DNA from: Raffaelea ambrosiae
Lineage: Eukaryota > Ascomycota > Sordariomycetes > Ophiostomatales > Ophiostomataceae
Reading direction: 5' to 3'
NCBI GenBank assembly: GCA_002778195.1
Contig: PCDI01000014.1
Coordinates: 868,222-932,221 of the forward strand
Length of the DNA stretch: 64,000 nucleotides
Shown here: positions 25,943 through 37,209 of the stretch, piece by piece
Layout: each line of letters begins with the position of its first letter
How positions within the stretch are numbered: the stretch's first letter is position 1
Notes under the pieces: generated by a model
The model's input: only the letters and a program-made list of their open reading frames with translations
Told to the model about the DNA's origin: nothing
The model's database searches: none
Program-made: the position numbers and the translations under genes

Positions 25943-28437
25943 CTCGAATAAAAAACGAAAAGCGTTTTTTATTTATTTAATAAATAAAGTAATTCGTAAA
26001 GTATAATTAATAAATATTAAAAAACGATATAAAACACGTATAAAAATTAATCGTAAGGTTTTAAACTTAAAAAGTAATAAAGAAAAAAACGGAAAGTAAA
26101 ATAAATTATTTTTAAAAAGTAAAGCGGCTCGTAAGCGGAACTACGGCGATATATTAGTTATAAGTTAAAAAAACATAAAGACTTTAAACGTATTAAAGCG
26201 GTACGAAAGCGGTTTAAAGAGCGTACGATAATAATAAATAAAAAAACCATTTTATAACGATTAAAGTTTAAAAGCGGTATAATAAAAGCGCGCGAGTAAG
26301 AAAAACAGTTTAACGTTTAAATATTAAGATTTAAAAGGTTTATTTAAGCGTTAATAACGTTAATAATTTAACGCGCGGTTACGAAAGTGGTTTAAAACCG
26401 TTTTAAAAGTTGAAAGCGCGCGGTTTATTAATAATTATATTATTAATTTTCGACGATTAAAAATAAAATTTAACGCGAGGTGTTAATAAAGCGCCGTTAT
26501 AAAAAGAGATAACGCGAAAAGAGTACGTATTAATATATACTTAACGGTAGTATAAACGATCGTAACGACTTACGTAATACGAGCGCGAGCTATTTACGCG
26601 GCGTAGTTAGCTTACTTTTAAATAAAGGTTAATAAAGCTTAAAAACGATTCGATAATAAAGCGAGTGAAGAGTTTACGAAGTTATATACGGTAGATTCTT
26701 AAAACAACTTAAAGCGCGATAAGTATTAAATGAAAAAAAGAAAAACGCGAATTACGAAATACGTAACCGCGTTAACTAACGTACGCGAAAAAGCTTTAAG
26801 CTTAATATTATTAAATAAATAAGTTTAAAAAAGCGTAAAAAGCGTATTAAAGACGCGTAAAAACCGAATCGTACGATTTATATTACTATAAATTAATTTA
26901 AAAACTTATATTAAAGAGTTAATAACGAGTTAACGACGAAGCGAAAAGAGCTCGACTATATACATTTATATAAGTTTTATACATTTTTATACACTTAGTA
27001 CACGCTCCGACTTTACGCTTATATTTTAAATTTAACTTTAAGCGAAGCGATTAAATAATAAACGCGCGTCGTACGTATTTATAATAAGCGGAATGATAAA
27101 CTTCGAGGTCGTTTAAATTAAAGTTTATAAGTTAAGCGCTATTAATAAGCGTAGACGTAAAAGCGAAGAGCGTAGTAAAAGCGACGACGGCTCGATTTAA
27201 AGCGTCGTCGTTTTCGTTAACGATAAATAAAACGTAAGCGAAATTTTAAGAGTTTTCGTTTTTATTATCGTCGTCGTCGTTATTATCGTTATTATCGTTT
27301 TCATCGTTATTATCATCGTTTTTAACTTCGATAATTAAACGAAAAGAGTTTATAAATAAAACTAAAGTAAGGTTAAAAGGTGAATATAATACTATACGCG
27401 AGTTGTTAACGCTATAACCGCGGGTTGAAAAAGCACTATAGCTTTAAAATAAGGTGTTTTTAATACGAAGAGCTCCGCGAGCGAGACTTATTAAAGGAGT
27501 AAACGTTAAAAAACGACTACGTAAAGCGTTTAAAGAGCGACGGGTAAACGTGTTAAAGTTAGTTATTCCGCGGTTTAACCGCGTAACGACGTCGGCTTAT
27601 TAAAAACTAACACGCTGGTTGCGTTTATTAACGCTGCTCGTATAAGATGCGCTTTTATAAAGAGAGTTTTTATATAAAGGGAAATTATTTATAAGAGAGT
27701 TAAAGAGTATAAGCACTATTTAATTAAAACGAGCGCGGTTTAACGAGTTGAAAGATTAATCGTTAAGCGTTTATTATATGGAGTTAACGTAACGTACGAG
27801 GGTTAACGACGAACCGTCGTTATATTAAAAACCTGTTATTTAAACTTAAAACTATTAACGAAGAGTTAACGACCCGATAGTAAAGCACTTACTACGAAGA
27901 AGAAGTTAAATAAAGTAAAACGTTAAACGTTAATAATTTAAAGCTTGTTCGCAACTTAAAGAAAAGCTAAAAGACGCAAAACGTTAACGGTTCGAAGTTA
28001 AAACGCAACTTTAAAAAAAAAAATTATTAAACTAAAGTCCGACTAAAAACCGTATTTAAAACGACGTAAAAACGAAAAATAAAAATTATATTAAAATAAT
28101 AACTCAATATAACGACGTCGAAACTTTAACGAAGTATAATAAGGTTAAAAAAGAAAAAAAAAAGGAAAAGCGTAAAAAGAGCGATGAAAAAACTCTATTT
28201 ATATTTTTCTTTCATCTATTTAATAACGCTTAACCTTTTATTTACTTTATAATAGAAAGAAGCGATCGAGAGCTTACGTACTACACGCTATAACACTCGC
28301 TTTAATACTACGAAGGAAAGCTAACGTTAAGCGCGTATATAGCCAGACGCTTTAAGCGCTTTAAAAGCTTACTACTAACGAGCGTAACCGCACGCTCGAA
28401 GACGAGCTTTACGAAAGAGGGGATAATTATAAAAACA

Positions 28438-28796
28438 TCGCGAGCTTATTCGAATACGTGCTTTACGAGTAGCTTAAACACGTGCGAGCGGCTTACTCAA
28501 ACACGTGTTACCTTTTAACGGGGCACGTGACTGCGTAGTTAACGTAAGCTCGAAGGGAGGTGCGTTATAAAGCGCATGCACGGGCTTTTTAAGTGTAGCG
28601 CGGAGCTAAGGCTTCGTACGCGGCTTGAAAACGCCGCGCATAAAGCCTTTGAGAGCTTTCGATATAGCGAGGGCCTCTCACCTTTTTCGAAAAGGGGGAT
28701 AAGATTTAGTTATATAATCTACGAGATCCTACCTTCGTTAATGAGATATCTTTACCTTTTATAATCTTCTACTTAATTATAAGTACTATTTTAACA
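28438..28796 (+). repeat. Family B LTR, 3' LTR of B4
   Basis: A 359-bp LTR preceded by the polypurine tract and followed by B3 sequence. It keeps both CACGTG units and ends in TTTTAACA. A short open frame at 28576-28764 inside it has no support as a gene. Confidence 0.85.
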
Positions 28797-31700
28797 TTTT
28801 ACTCGTTTAAAGTATTACTTTTACGTAGTTAACATCGGCCGCTTTAAACGATAACTCTTTTTAAACCGTAACCGCTTTAATTTTAACGCGATTAAAATAA
28901 ATATACGAAATTAATACTTATTTCGCGAATATTAATCGCGATTTAAGGTTAAAAAGTAACTTTAACTCTTTTTTTTTATTCGGCTTTTTTTAATAATTCG
29001 ATTAAAAAAAAAGTTATTAATTAAATTAGTTTTTTTAACCCGATATTTAATTTTAAAATTAAAAAAGTAAAATATATATATTATTTAACTTATTTTTCGT
29101 TTAACTTTTTTTATTATATAAATATACGTAAGTTAATATAGTTTAATAAAAGTTCGATTTTATATTAACTGCTTTTTAAATATTAACGTTAATAAAAGTT
29201 ATAAAACTTCAAAAATATTTTAATCTATTAATACGTTTTAAATAGCTTTTAAATAACGATAAGTTTAACTTAAACTAGGTTTATTTATACCCCGATATTA
29301 AAGAAAATAAAATTTAAAAACTCGACTTAGTTTTAATAAAATTCGTATTTAACTAAGTTTATAAATAATTATATTTTTATAACTTTTTAAACATATTTTA
29401 TTCGTACTTCGTATATTCGTTTTAATTCTTAAAAAAACATTAATACGTTATTTATATAAATAATACACGGTATATCGATTAACTTATAAAAAGCTATATA
29501 AACGTAGTATTAAAACGTAATTAACGCGTTTATAAAGTTAAATAATAAAACTATATACTCGTAATACTCGTATCGCATATAAAACGCCGTTTTTCACTCG
29601 TTTTCTTCTTTAATTTAAATTTAATAATAATCGTTTTTAATATTAAACTTAATAAAGTATTTAACGCTTAAAATTTAATTTAAAATCTTCGAAATTAACG
29701 AAAAAACGTAACGGTTTTTAATCGTATCTTTATTAAAGCTTTAATAATTAACGTAAAGCTATAAAAAGCCGTTTTTTTTAAACACGAAAAAAATAAATAC
29801 TTTAACTAAACTTTTACTTAATCGAATTCGCTCGTTTTATAAGTTTTTTTTAAAATACTTTTATAACTTCTTTAACTCTCGTTTAAATAAAATAAAATTA
29901 TTTTATAAAAAAGTTACGTTTTATTAACTAAGTTAATTACGTAATTGGTTTTTTAAACGAAAAATAATATTATTACGCTCGTCTCATTAAATATAAATAC
30001 GAAATCGATAAACTCCGTTAATAAACCTTCGTAAAGTTAACGCTTTAAAGTTACTTCGTTTTTAAAAGAGTATTATTCGGGTTTAATTTATTTAAAACGA
30101 TTGAAAATATAAAAACTATATATACAATTATAACGTTTTTAATCTTTTTAACGAACTTTTAAAATATATTAATCGTAAACTCGTTTAAACGGTAACTAAA
30201 ACACTATTAACTACTTTTAATCGTATTAATAGTTAAATCTTTTAAAGTCGTAACTTTTAAAAGAATAAAGCTTTTACTCGTCGCTTTCGTTCGCGAAATA
30301 CTTACGTAAAGCCGTAAAAACTCTTTAATTCAACTTTAATAATCGATAAGCTTTAATAGTATCTTTTATAACGTCGTTAACGTTGCGATTAAACCGTTTA
30401 CCATCTTTAAACGTAAAGCTTAACTATTTTTTAAGCTTAACTCGCGTAACGAACTTAAATAAAACGATCTCGACTTTCGCTTTTATATTAAAATCGATTA
30501 TAGTTTAATATTTTCGATCGGTTTTTATTATGATTAAGCTATATATATAATCGTACGCCGATCTTTACTTTAATAAACGCTTTTTTTAATTAAATAAAAG
30601 CGTTTACGCGTTTTTTATCTTCTTTTTTAACTCCGCGTTAAGCTTTAATACACCTTTAACCTTTTAAACATTCGTAAAGTTAACCTTTAACTTCGTACAC
30701 TTTAATATAACATATCTTTTCTCTTCGTAGTTATAACACGTAATACTCGGCCTTTTATTTATTTTCTCTTTAAACTTCTTCTCTCTTTTCTCCTTCGCGC
30801 CGCTCTTAAAATGCGAGTTACTCACACTTTTAAAAATACGAGTTATTTCTTTTTTAAGTTATTTCGCAGCTTTTTATTCTTTAATTTCCTCTTTTTTACG
30901 TACTACTTTTAATAGTTTTTTATACGAGTGATTAAAGTGTTAAAATTAATAAACTAATAATCGAAGCCGGTTGTTAACGATTATTATAAGTTTTTTTTAA
31001 AGCTCGAGGTAAAAGATCTCTTTTTAATAATGTTTTAAAAAAACTTTTATTTTTAATTTAAAGAATTAAAAGTAAAAAACAAATTTAATTAAACTTTAAT
31101 TCTCGTTTTAAACCGCTTTTCGATATTATTAATAAACGATTAACGACGAGTCCCCGCTTTTAAAGAAAAGCGTCATCATTCATTTTTTAAAACAGGTCTA
31201 TAATCTCTTCATTTATTAAATCTCTTTCTTTAAGCTTAAGTTAGTTAAATATTACTCTTATTAGTTTCGAAAAGTAGTGTTAAGTCGAGATAAAGTTATT
31301 AACACGCGCTTCTTTAAGTTACGAAAACGTTATAAAGCAGCTTTAAAAAAGGTCTTCACCGCTTTAACCCACGTATTTCGTTATATAAAAGTGAACTTGT
31401 TCGTAAACTTATTAAGAAATAAAATCTTTACGTTAACTTCGTCGCCGTAGTTATCTTTATCGTAATCCTCGCTTTCGTCGGTTTTTAAACTAAGCGTTAA
31501 TAAATAAATCACACTATAAAAAGTCGCTTTATAATAGTTTTTAATACTTACTCGCGTTTCGTTATATACGCTAACTAGTTTTAAAACGTTATTCATTATT
31601 AATATTCGAATCGTTTAAAGTTATAAAGTTTATTATTTAATTCGTAAAAGCTTAACTTCGATATATTAATTTATTTAATAAGTATTAACCGTTATTTCGC

Positions 31701-31962
31701 TTATTTAAGCTCGTAACGAGCTCGAACCGTAACGAACTCGTCTTTAATAAGCTTTTAAGCCGACGTAGTTACGAATAACGTTTTATTATCGAGTTAATCG
31801 CTTACTTTAATCACTCTTTTTTTAATATTAAAAAGTACGATTATTATTAATAAAAGGTTTTTACTAATAACCGTTATTACCGTTTACCCTCGTTTTTATT
31901 ATTTCGTACTTAGTATTATCTTTTTTAATCTTTTAAATAACTTTAAATAAAAGATTTAAAAA

Positions 31963-32523
31963 TATTAAAGTAATACTTATAGTTAAGTAAAAGATTATAA
32001 AAGAAAAAAAGTATTTTATTAACGAAAGTAAGATTTCGTAAATTATATAACTAAATCTTATTTCCCTTTCTTTAAAAAAAAAGAAAAACCCTCGTTATAT
32101 TAAAAGCTTTCAAAAAGCTTTATATATAACGCTTTTAAGCCGCGTATAAAGCTTTAACTCCGCGTTATATTTAAAAGCTCGTACGTATGCTTTATAACGT
32201 ACCGCGTTTTAAACGTTATATTATTTAATTAATTGCCGCTTTCTTCTTACGAGCTCGTAACGCGACGAAAGACTGTTTATATCTTTTCAATTAAAACAGT
32301 TTATCGCTAGCATCGTAAACTCGGCGATGCTTTGTTAAAGTAAGTTGGAAAGAGAAAGGGTTAAAGGAAGCGAAGGTATAAATAAAGCGAGGCTTCGTAC
32401 TTACGTTAAGTGCGTAATTACGTGCTTCGTTAAGAAGTAATAACTACGTATTTAAGTTAAACGTTCGTACGTGTTTAAGCTGTTCGTAAAGCACGTATTC
32501 GAGTAGGCTCGCGATGTTTTTAT
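31963..32523 (-). repeat. Family B LTR variant, 5' LTR of B3, with unfamiliar insert
   Basis: The left part (31963 to about 32230) and the right part (about 32395-32523) match family B LTRs on the minus strand. Between them lie about 165 bp not found in other LTRs here. That stretch holds a perfect 7-bp hairpin AGCATCG/CGATGCT at 32309-32315 and 32325-32331, and a looser ACTGTTT/AACAGT pair near 32270-32300. Whether this is an LTR subtype or a small insertion is not settled. Confidence 0.65.
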
Positions 32524-32918
32524 AGTAATAAAGTTAAAAAAAAAAGGCATAAAAAAAGTAACGAAAAAAACTTTATTTATATTTTTTTCGGTTATTTAAT
32601 AACGCTTAACCTTTTATTTACTTTACGAAAACGAAAAAAGCGATTAAAGGGTTATAAAAAAAGTGCGTAATACGTTATACGCGAAAATACTAACTGTCAA
32701 CTTCATTAAAAGGGTTAACGTTATATACGTGGTTGAACACCTTTTAACTACTTTACGAACTTACTATTTTTAAATATAATTATACATTTAAAAACGAGCT
32801 TTACGAAAGGGGAAATAATTATAAAAACATTTAAGCCCGTTTAAAAGCGTAGTTTAAAACATGTGTTAACGTTTAACTTAAATATATACCACCGCTTTAA
32901 CTTAAATACGTGTTCACG
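32524..32918 (+). mobile_element. Family B 3' end and truncated LTR, plus strand
   Basis: 32524-32817 matches the 3' internal end of plus-strand B copies (compare 54380-54672), including the polypurine-like GAAAGGGGAAATAAT. From 32818 a decayed LTR start (TATAAAAACAT) runs about 100 bp and then fades into the balanced-GC island. Confidence 0.65.
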
Positions 32919-33209
32919 ACGAAAATATGTGGGAACCGCTCAGCCACCTGACCAACGCGCAGGGCATGTTGGCACGGTACCACCGATTAACGAAGACACC
33001 CGACGCGGTGCGCGGCGCTAATCCCACCACCTCATTGGATCAGAATCACGGAGAACCGACTATAGGCACTCGGTCCCCAACTGCTGCCTAACATTCCGTC
33101 GCGCCCAATGAACACCGCACCAAAAACCAAATCCCGCGACAATGGAGCGTTGCATATTTGACCCATTCCGCCGACCAGCCTCAACAAAAACCTCCTTCTT
33201 CCCTTCATC
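32919..33209 (+). promoter_or_regulatory. Upstream region of the island gene
   Basis: Composition changes sharply here from RIP-mutated to balanced GC. The stretch has no clear TATA box. A pyrimidine-rich run (CCTCCTTCTTCCCTTCATC) directly precedes the start codon, which is common for fungal 5' leaders. Nothing else was recognised. Confidence 0.4.
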
Positions 33210-34661
33210 ATGGATGAGACGCAAATCCGCCCGGAGCTCTCGCAAGTAGAGCAAGTTCCAGCAAATCCACCGTCACGAAAACGACAGCTAGACGGCGACG
33301 ATGACGCCGAACCGCGGACGAAGCGAGCGCGGACAACGCGGCCAACCTCGGAGCCAGCACGATTAACACGACAGAACCTCGCACTCTTCAACAAGATGGG
33401 CAAGAAGAAGGCCCCAGACCCCTCGGACGATTCGGGATCGACGAAGACTAAATCGACAACTTCGTCTGGATTTGCTATCAAGGCCCGAAACAATGGAATC
33501 CTCGAACCAGCATACTCTAAGCCACCTGCGAATCTCGAGGATCTCCGCAGACGACAAGCCGAATCCCGCGCCACTGCCTCCCCATCAGAATCAGTGTACA
33601 ACGACTATGTCGACAGAGTCGAGGGAGCCGGTAACGAAGCAACCGTGGTCGTCCAGACGAGCGAGCTGTTAAAGAAGTATCCTAAGGGCCACCGCCAAGC
33701 CTATAACCGAGCAATTACGAATCTTCCGGGAGACGTCGGGTTCAACAATGGTATGCCTGCCCCACAGCCCGACTTCGTCGAAGGACTTGAGGCAGAACAA
33801 TACCGGCCGTTCCCCGCGGACGACTGCGTCCCGGGAGCTGCCCTCTATAGAGACGACCCCCGCTCGATCACCCTGCCACACATAGCTGGAGAATGGAAGG
33901 GCCCCGCCGGAGACATAAGAGAAGCGAGAATGCAGAGCGCCTATGACGGAGCAGCCCTGGTCCACGCAAGGAACCAGGCTCTTTCCTACATGGGAAAATC
34001 CGACCCTCCCGGTCATGCCGAAATCACGACATTCACTACGGACGGCAAGAACATCAGTTTCTTTGCACACTATGCGGCTGAATCAGAAGACGGCGCGCTC
34101 GAATATCACCAGTTTCCCGTCAAGTCGACGAGTTTGGTCAACTCTCACGGAGAACACAAGGAGGGCCGAAGAGGACTGAGGAACGAACAGGACCACGCAA
34201 AGAGACAGTCACAAGCGCTGAGAGACCAGCTGAAGGAGTATTACAAGCAGCAGCGCAGCAGTAGCCTCCACCCTGTCGCCGAAAGGGTGCCGACTCTCCC
34301 CGTACCGGGCACCGAACCACTGCACGCATATGAGGACGAAGACGACTACGAAGTCGTCGAACACCAGCCGGTTCACCAGCCGACGCCGCCTACGTCATCC
34401 AAGCACAAGAGTAGCAAGACGCACTCTCACCACTCGCACCATTCGCACCACTCGCATTCGACGCCACATTCGTCGAAGGCTCCCTTATCCACATATGTTT
34501 CTACCGCCAGCAGCGGCCAGAAACGCAAGGCCTCATCATCGCAGACGTCATCGCAGACATCACCGCACGCATATTCCAGGCACGGGAATAAGAGCTACTG
34601 GAAGAAGGACGCCAGGAGCGGACGTTATTACCACAAGCATTCGGATAGTACCGTCTCTTAG
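33210..34661 (+). CDS. Fungal nuclear-type protein with PD-(D/E)XK-like core (DUF7924-like)
   Basis: An intact 483-residue, intronless gene. Residues 21-70 are basic with a likely nuclear signal (PRTKRAR, 35-41) and then LTRQNLALFNKM. The conserved core spans about 88-347. It includes SRATASPSESVYNDYV (119-134), PQPDFVEG (185-192), the strand-like LPHIAGEWKGP (222-232), SAYDGAALVHARNQALSYMG (243-262) and a helix ending RDQLKEYYK (338-346). Asp188 and Glu228-x-Lys230 are spaced like a PD-(D/E)XK nuclease-fold site. This resembles, from memory, a large lineage-specific fungal family of unknown function related to DUF7924. The tail (372-483) has an acidic patch, a His/Ser run (405-416) and a Tyr/Lys-rich end. 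The start has a good context (CATCATGG), and no upstream in-frame ATG extends the family-like region. RIP-ruined transposons surround the gene, yet it carries no RIP stops. Nuclease activity is inference. Confidence 0.82.
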   Translation: MDETQIRPELSQVEQVPANPPSRKRQLDGDDDAEPRTKRARTTRPTSEPARLTRQNLALFNKMGKKKAPDPSDDSGSTKTKSTTSSGFAIKARNNGILEPAYSKPPANLEDLRRRQAESRATASPSESVYNDYVDRVEGAGNEATVVVQTSELLKKYPKGHRQAYNRAITNLPGDVGFNNGMPAPQPDFVEGLEAEQYRPFPADDCVPGAALYRDDPRSITLPHIAGEWKGPAGDIREARMQSAYDGAALVHARNQALSYMGKSDPPGHAEITTFTTDGKNISFFAHYAAESEDGALEYHQFPVKSTSLVNSHGEHKEGRRGLRNEQDHAKRQSQALRDQLKEYYKQQRSSSLHPVAERVPTLPVPGTEPLHAYEDEDDYEVVEHQPVHQPTPPTSSKHKSSKTHSHHSHHSHHSHSTPHSSKAPLSTYVSTASSGQKRKASSSQTSSQTSPHAYSRHGNKSYWKKDARSGRYYHKHSDSTVS

Positions 34662-35341
34662 CTTAACGACGAGGAAGACGAGCGTGACTAGTACAGTCTC
34701 TAAGACATCGACCATAAAAGAGGGGAAACCTGTTATAACAGACCGTAACAGCATTATAGACACGTAACCACAATTGGTCACGTAATTGTAGCAAACCACG
34801 AGGTTAAAAGCGACCATAAAACAATTAACCACGGGGCGATAATACCAAGACAAAGGCAAGAGAACACTAAACAACCAGGTAGTAATAACACCTGGGATAA
34901 CACCTGTAATACAGTGTCTTAAGCGAGTCACCGGACACAGCTCCTTAACAGGCTTAGCCTGTTACTTAAAAATTATTTAAAACAGCGAGCTTCTCTCGCT
35001 GCTCACACCAGTCTTTACCTAAACAGCTTTTAATCTAAGTCTTTATTTAATTCTTAAAGAAAGAGGTAACACGCTTTACGTTACCTTTATTACCCAAATG
35101 TACTTACCTTTTTATTAATATAAACCTTATACTAATAAACTCTTGCTTTAACGTATTACAGTAAGAGTTCAAGCGTAATAAATATATAATTAAACTAATA
35201 AATAAATAAGTCAAAACGTGATTAAAATATCGAGTATTATTCGGGTCAAACTAGTTTAAAATCATGTTTTAACGTGAGTGGCCCACTTTTTAACCCCCCC
35301 CCCCATTTCAACACCCCATTCACACTAAAAATACATTTAAA
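34662..35341. other. Downstream part of the island, AT-grading, with four inverted repeats
   Basis: No gene is seen. AT content rises to the right, as if RIP leaked in from the repeats. Short perfect inverted repeats are: TAACAGGCT/AGCCTGTTA (34946-34964, one-base centre), CAGCGAG/CTCGCTG (34983-35001), AGGTAAC/GTTACCT (35064-35086) and AACTCTT/AAGAGTT (35138-35169). A C-run lies at about 35294-35304. The first could be an mRNA 3'-end structure, but four in a row is unusual. Confidence 0.6.
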
Positions 35342-35496
35342 AATAATCCTTTATTTAACTATAAATACTAATTTAATATTTCTAAATTTTTTACTTAAAA
35401 TCACTTAAAGAATTAAAAAAATATTAAGTATAAAAAAAAAAAAAAAGGGAAATAATAATAATAATCGTTAATCAAAGCCCTTTATTAATAACGATT
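35342..35496 (+). mobile_element. Family B LTR tail and gag leader, plus strand
   Basis: 35342-35378 matches the last 37 bp of family B LTRs (compare 28760-28796). 35379-35496 matches the leader after the 5' LTR of plus-strand copies (compare 20957-21080). The element is interrupted at 35497 by copy B5. Confidence 0.7.
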
Positions 35497-35840
35497 TATA
35501 AAAACATCGCGAGCTTACTCGAATACGTGCTTTACGAGCAGCCTAAGCACGTGCCACCCCCTAATAGGGCACGTAACTGCGCAGTCAACGCAAGCTTAAA
35601 GCGAGGTGCGTTACGAAGCGCACGCACGGGCTTTTGAGTGTAGCGCGGAGTTAAGGCTTTGTACGCGGTTTGAAAGCGCCGCGTATAAAGCTTTTAAAAG
35701 TTTTCGATATAACGAAAGCTTTTCACTCTTTTCGAAAAAAAAGATAAATTTAATTATATAATTTACGAAATCTTACCTTCGTTAATAAAATACTTTTACC
35801 TTTTATAATCTTTTACTTAACTATAAGTACTACTTTAACA
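35497..35840 (+). repeat. Family B LTR, 5' LTR of B5, with internal deletion
   Basis: A 344-bp LTR with the same loss of one AAACACGTG-headed unit as the LTR at 20612. The partner LTR at 51711 keeps it. Confidence 0.82.
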
Positions 35841-37209
35841 TTTTTAAATCTTTTATTTAAAGTTACTTAAAGAATTAAAGAAAATAACATTAAATACGAA
35901 ATAATAAAAACGAGGATAAACGATAGTAACAGCTGTTAATAAAGACTTTTTATTAATAACGATTATACTTTTTAATATTAAAGAAAGAGCGGTTAAAGTA
36001 AGTAATTAACTCGATAATAAAACGTTATTTATAATTACTTTAATTTAAAAAACCGTTAAAGACGACGAATTTATCGCGGTTTAAGCTCGTTACGAGTTTA
36101 TATAAATAAAAAAGCGGTTAATACTCGTTAAATAAATTCGTAATATCGAAGCCGAGCTTTTATAGATTAAATAATAAACTTTATAACTTCGAACGGCTTA
36201 AACATTAATAACGGAGAATGTTTTAAAGTTAACGAGCGTATATAATAAAACGAAAATAAATATTAAAAACTATTATAAACCGACTTTTTATAATATAATT
36301 TATTTATTAACGTTTAATTTAAAGGTTAACGAAAGCGAAGATTACGACGAAAATAATTATAACGACGAAGTTAATATAAAGATTTCGTTTTTTAATAAGT
36401 TTACGAATTAGTTTACTTTTATATAACGAGATACGTGGGTTAAAGCGGTGAAAAACGTTTTTAAAGCCGCTTTACGACGTTTTTACGACTTAAAAAAGCG
36501 TATATTAATAACTTTATCTCGGTTTAACACCACTTTCTAAAACTAATAAAAGTAATACTTAGTTAATTTAAACTCGGAGAAAGAAATTTAACGAGTGAAA
36601 AGTCGTAAACCTACTTTAAAGAATAAACGATAACGCTTTTTTTCGAAAACGAAGACTCATCGTTAATCGTTTATTAATAATACCGAAAAACGGTTTAAAA
36701 CGAGAATTAGAGTTTAATCGAATTTTTCTTTTACTTTTAATTCTTTAAGTTAAAGATTTTTAAAAGCCTTTTTTAAACACTATTAAAAGAAGACCTTTTA
36801 TTTCGGGTTATAAGAAAACTTATAATAATCGTTAACGACCGACTTTAATTATTAATTTATCGATTTTAACACTTTTATTACTCGTGTAAAAAACTATTAA
36901 AAGTAGTACGTAAAGAAAAAAAAGTTAAAAAACGAGAAGTTATAAAGTAACTTTAAAAGGAGATAATAAAACACTTTTAAAAGCGCGAATAACCCGCGCT
37001 TTAAAAGCGGTTTAAAAGAGAAAAAAGGAAAGAAGCTTAAAGAAAAAACGAATAAAAAGTTAAGTATTACGTATTATAATTACGAAGAGAAAGAATATAT
37101 CGTATTAAAGTATACGAAGCTAAAGACTAACTTTATAAAAGTTTAAAGGGTTAAATGTGTATTAAAGCTTAACGCCGAGTTAAAGAAAAAGATAAAAAAC
37201 GTATAAACG

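Larger units (their letters stand above)
20612..28796 (+). mobile_element. Family B Gypsy copy B4, complete but decayed
   Basis: An 8185-bp plus-strand copy between LTRs 20612-20956 and 28438-28796, inserted into minus-strand copy B3. The flanks are TTTTG at 20607-20611 and TTTTA at 28797-28801, a 5-bp duplication with one G/A difference of the RIP type. The internal order is gag region (about 21000-22700), RT (box Tyr-Ile-Asn-Asn near 23470), RNase H (about 23900-24150), integrase-like (about 24550-25250), a long 3' region with a TCG/GTT trinucleotide tract (27259-27330), a basic open-frame remnant (about 27350-27900) and a polypurine tract GAAAGAGGGGATAAT just before the 3' LTR. All frames are broken. 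Confidence 0.88.
8705..32523 (-). mobile_element. Family B Gypsy copy B3, full length, interrupted twice
   Basis: This minus-strand element runs from the LTR at 8705 to the LTR at 31963. It is split by family A (10301-17821) and by the plus-strand copy B4 (20612-28796). Its own sequence occupies 8705-10300, 17827-20611 and 28802-32523. Taking out the two insertions and their 5-bp duplications leaves about 8.1 kb, the same size as the complete copy 37210-45514. At both insertion points its sequence resumes at the next expected base, judged by the uninterrupted copies near 4255 and 7010. Coding frames are destroyed by RIP. Confidence 0.85.
1..32918. other. RIP-mutated AT-rich block, left
   Basis: The whole block is made of A/T-rich sequence in which TpA steps dominate and CpA/TpG are rare, while CpG (as TACG, CGTA, TCGTA) stays common. 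This is the expected outcome of RIP, which turns CpA into TpA on either strand of duplicated DNA in ascomycetes. Every recognisable piece is a retrotransposon copy, listed separately. No host gene was seen. Long open frames are absent because CAG, CAA and TGG codons became stops. Confidence 0.93.

Noticed and set aside
28576..28764. 62-codon frame in an LTR
   Set aside because: It lies wholly inside a repeated LTR and is closed in other LTR copies.
31381..31596. 71-codon minus-strand frame in copy B3
   Set aside because: It is a chance survivor of the retrotransposon gag region between RIP stops, matching the sense strand of other B copies, and not a host gene.
1..32918. Possible centromere core because of extreme AT content
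   Set aside because: AT-richness is fully explained by RIP on nested retrotransposons. Centromere identity cannot be read from sequence alone.
33669..34070. Minus-strand frames inside the island gene
   Set aside because: They overlap the 483-codon gene and show no motif. The plus-strand frame has family-like conservation.
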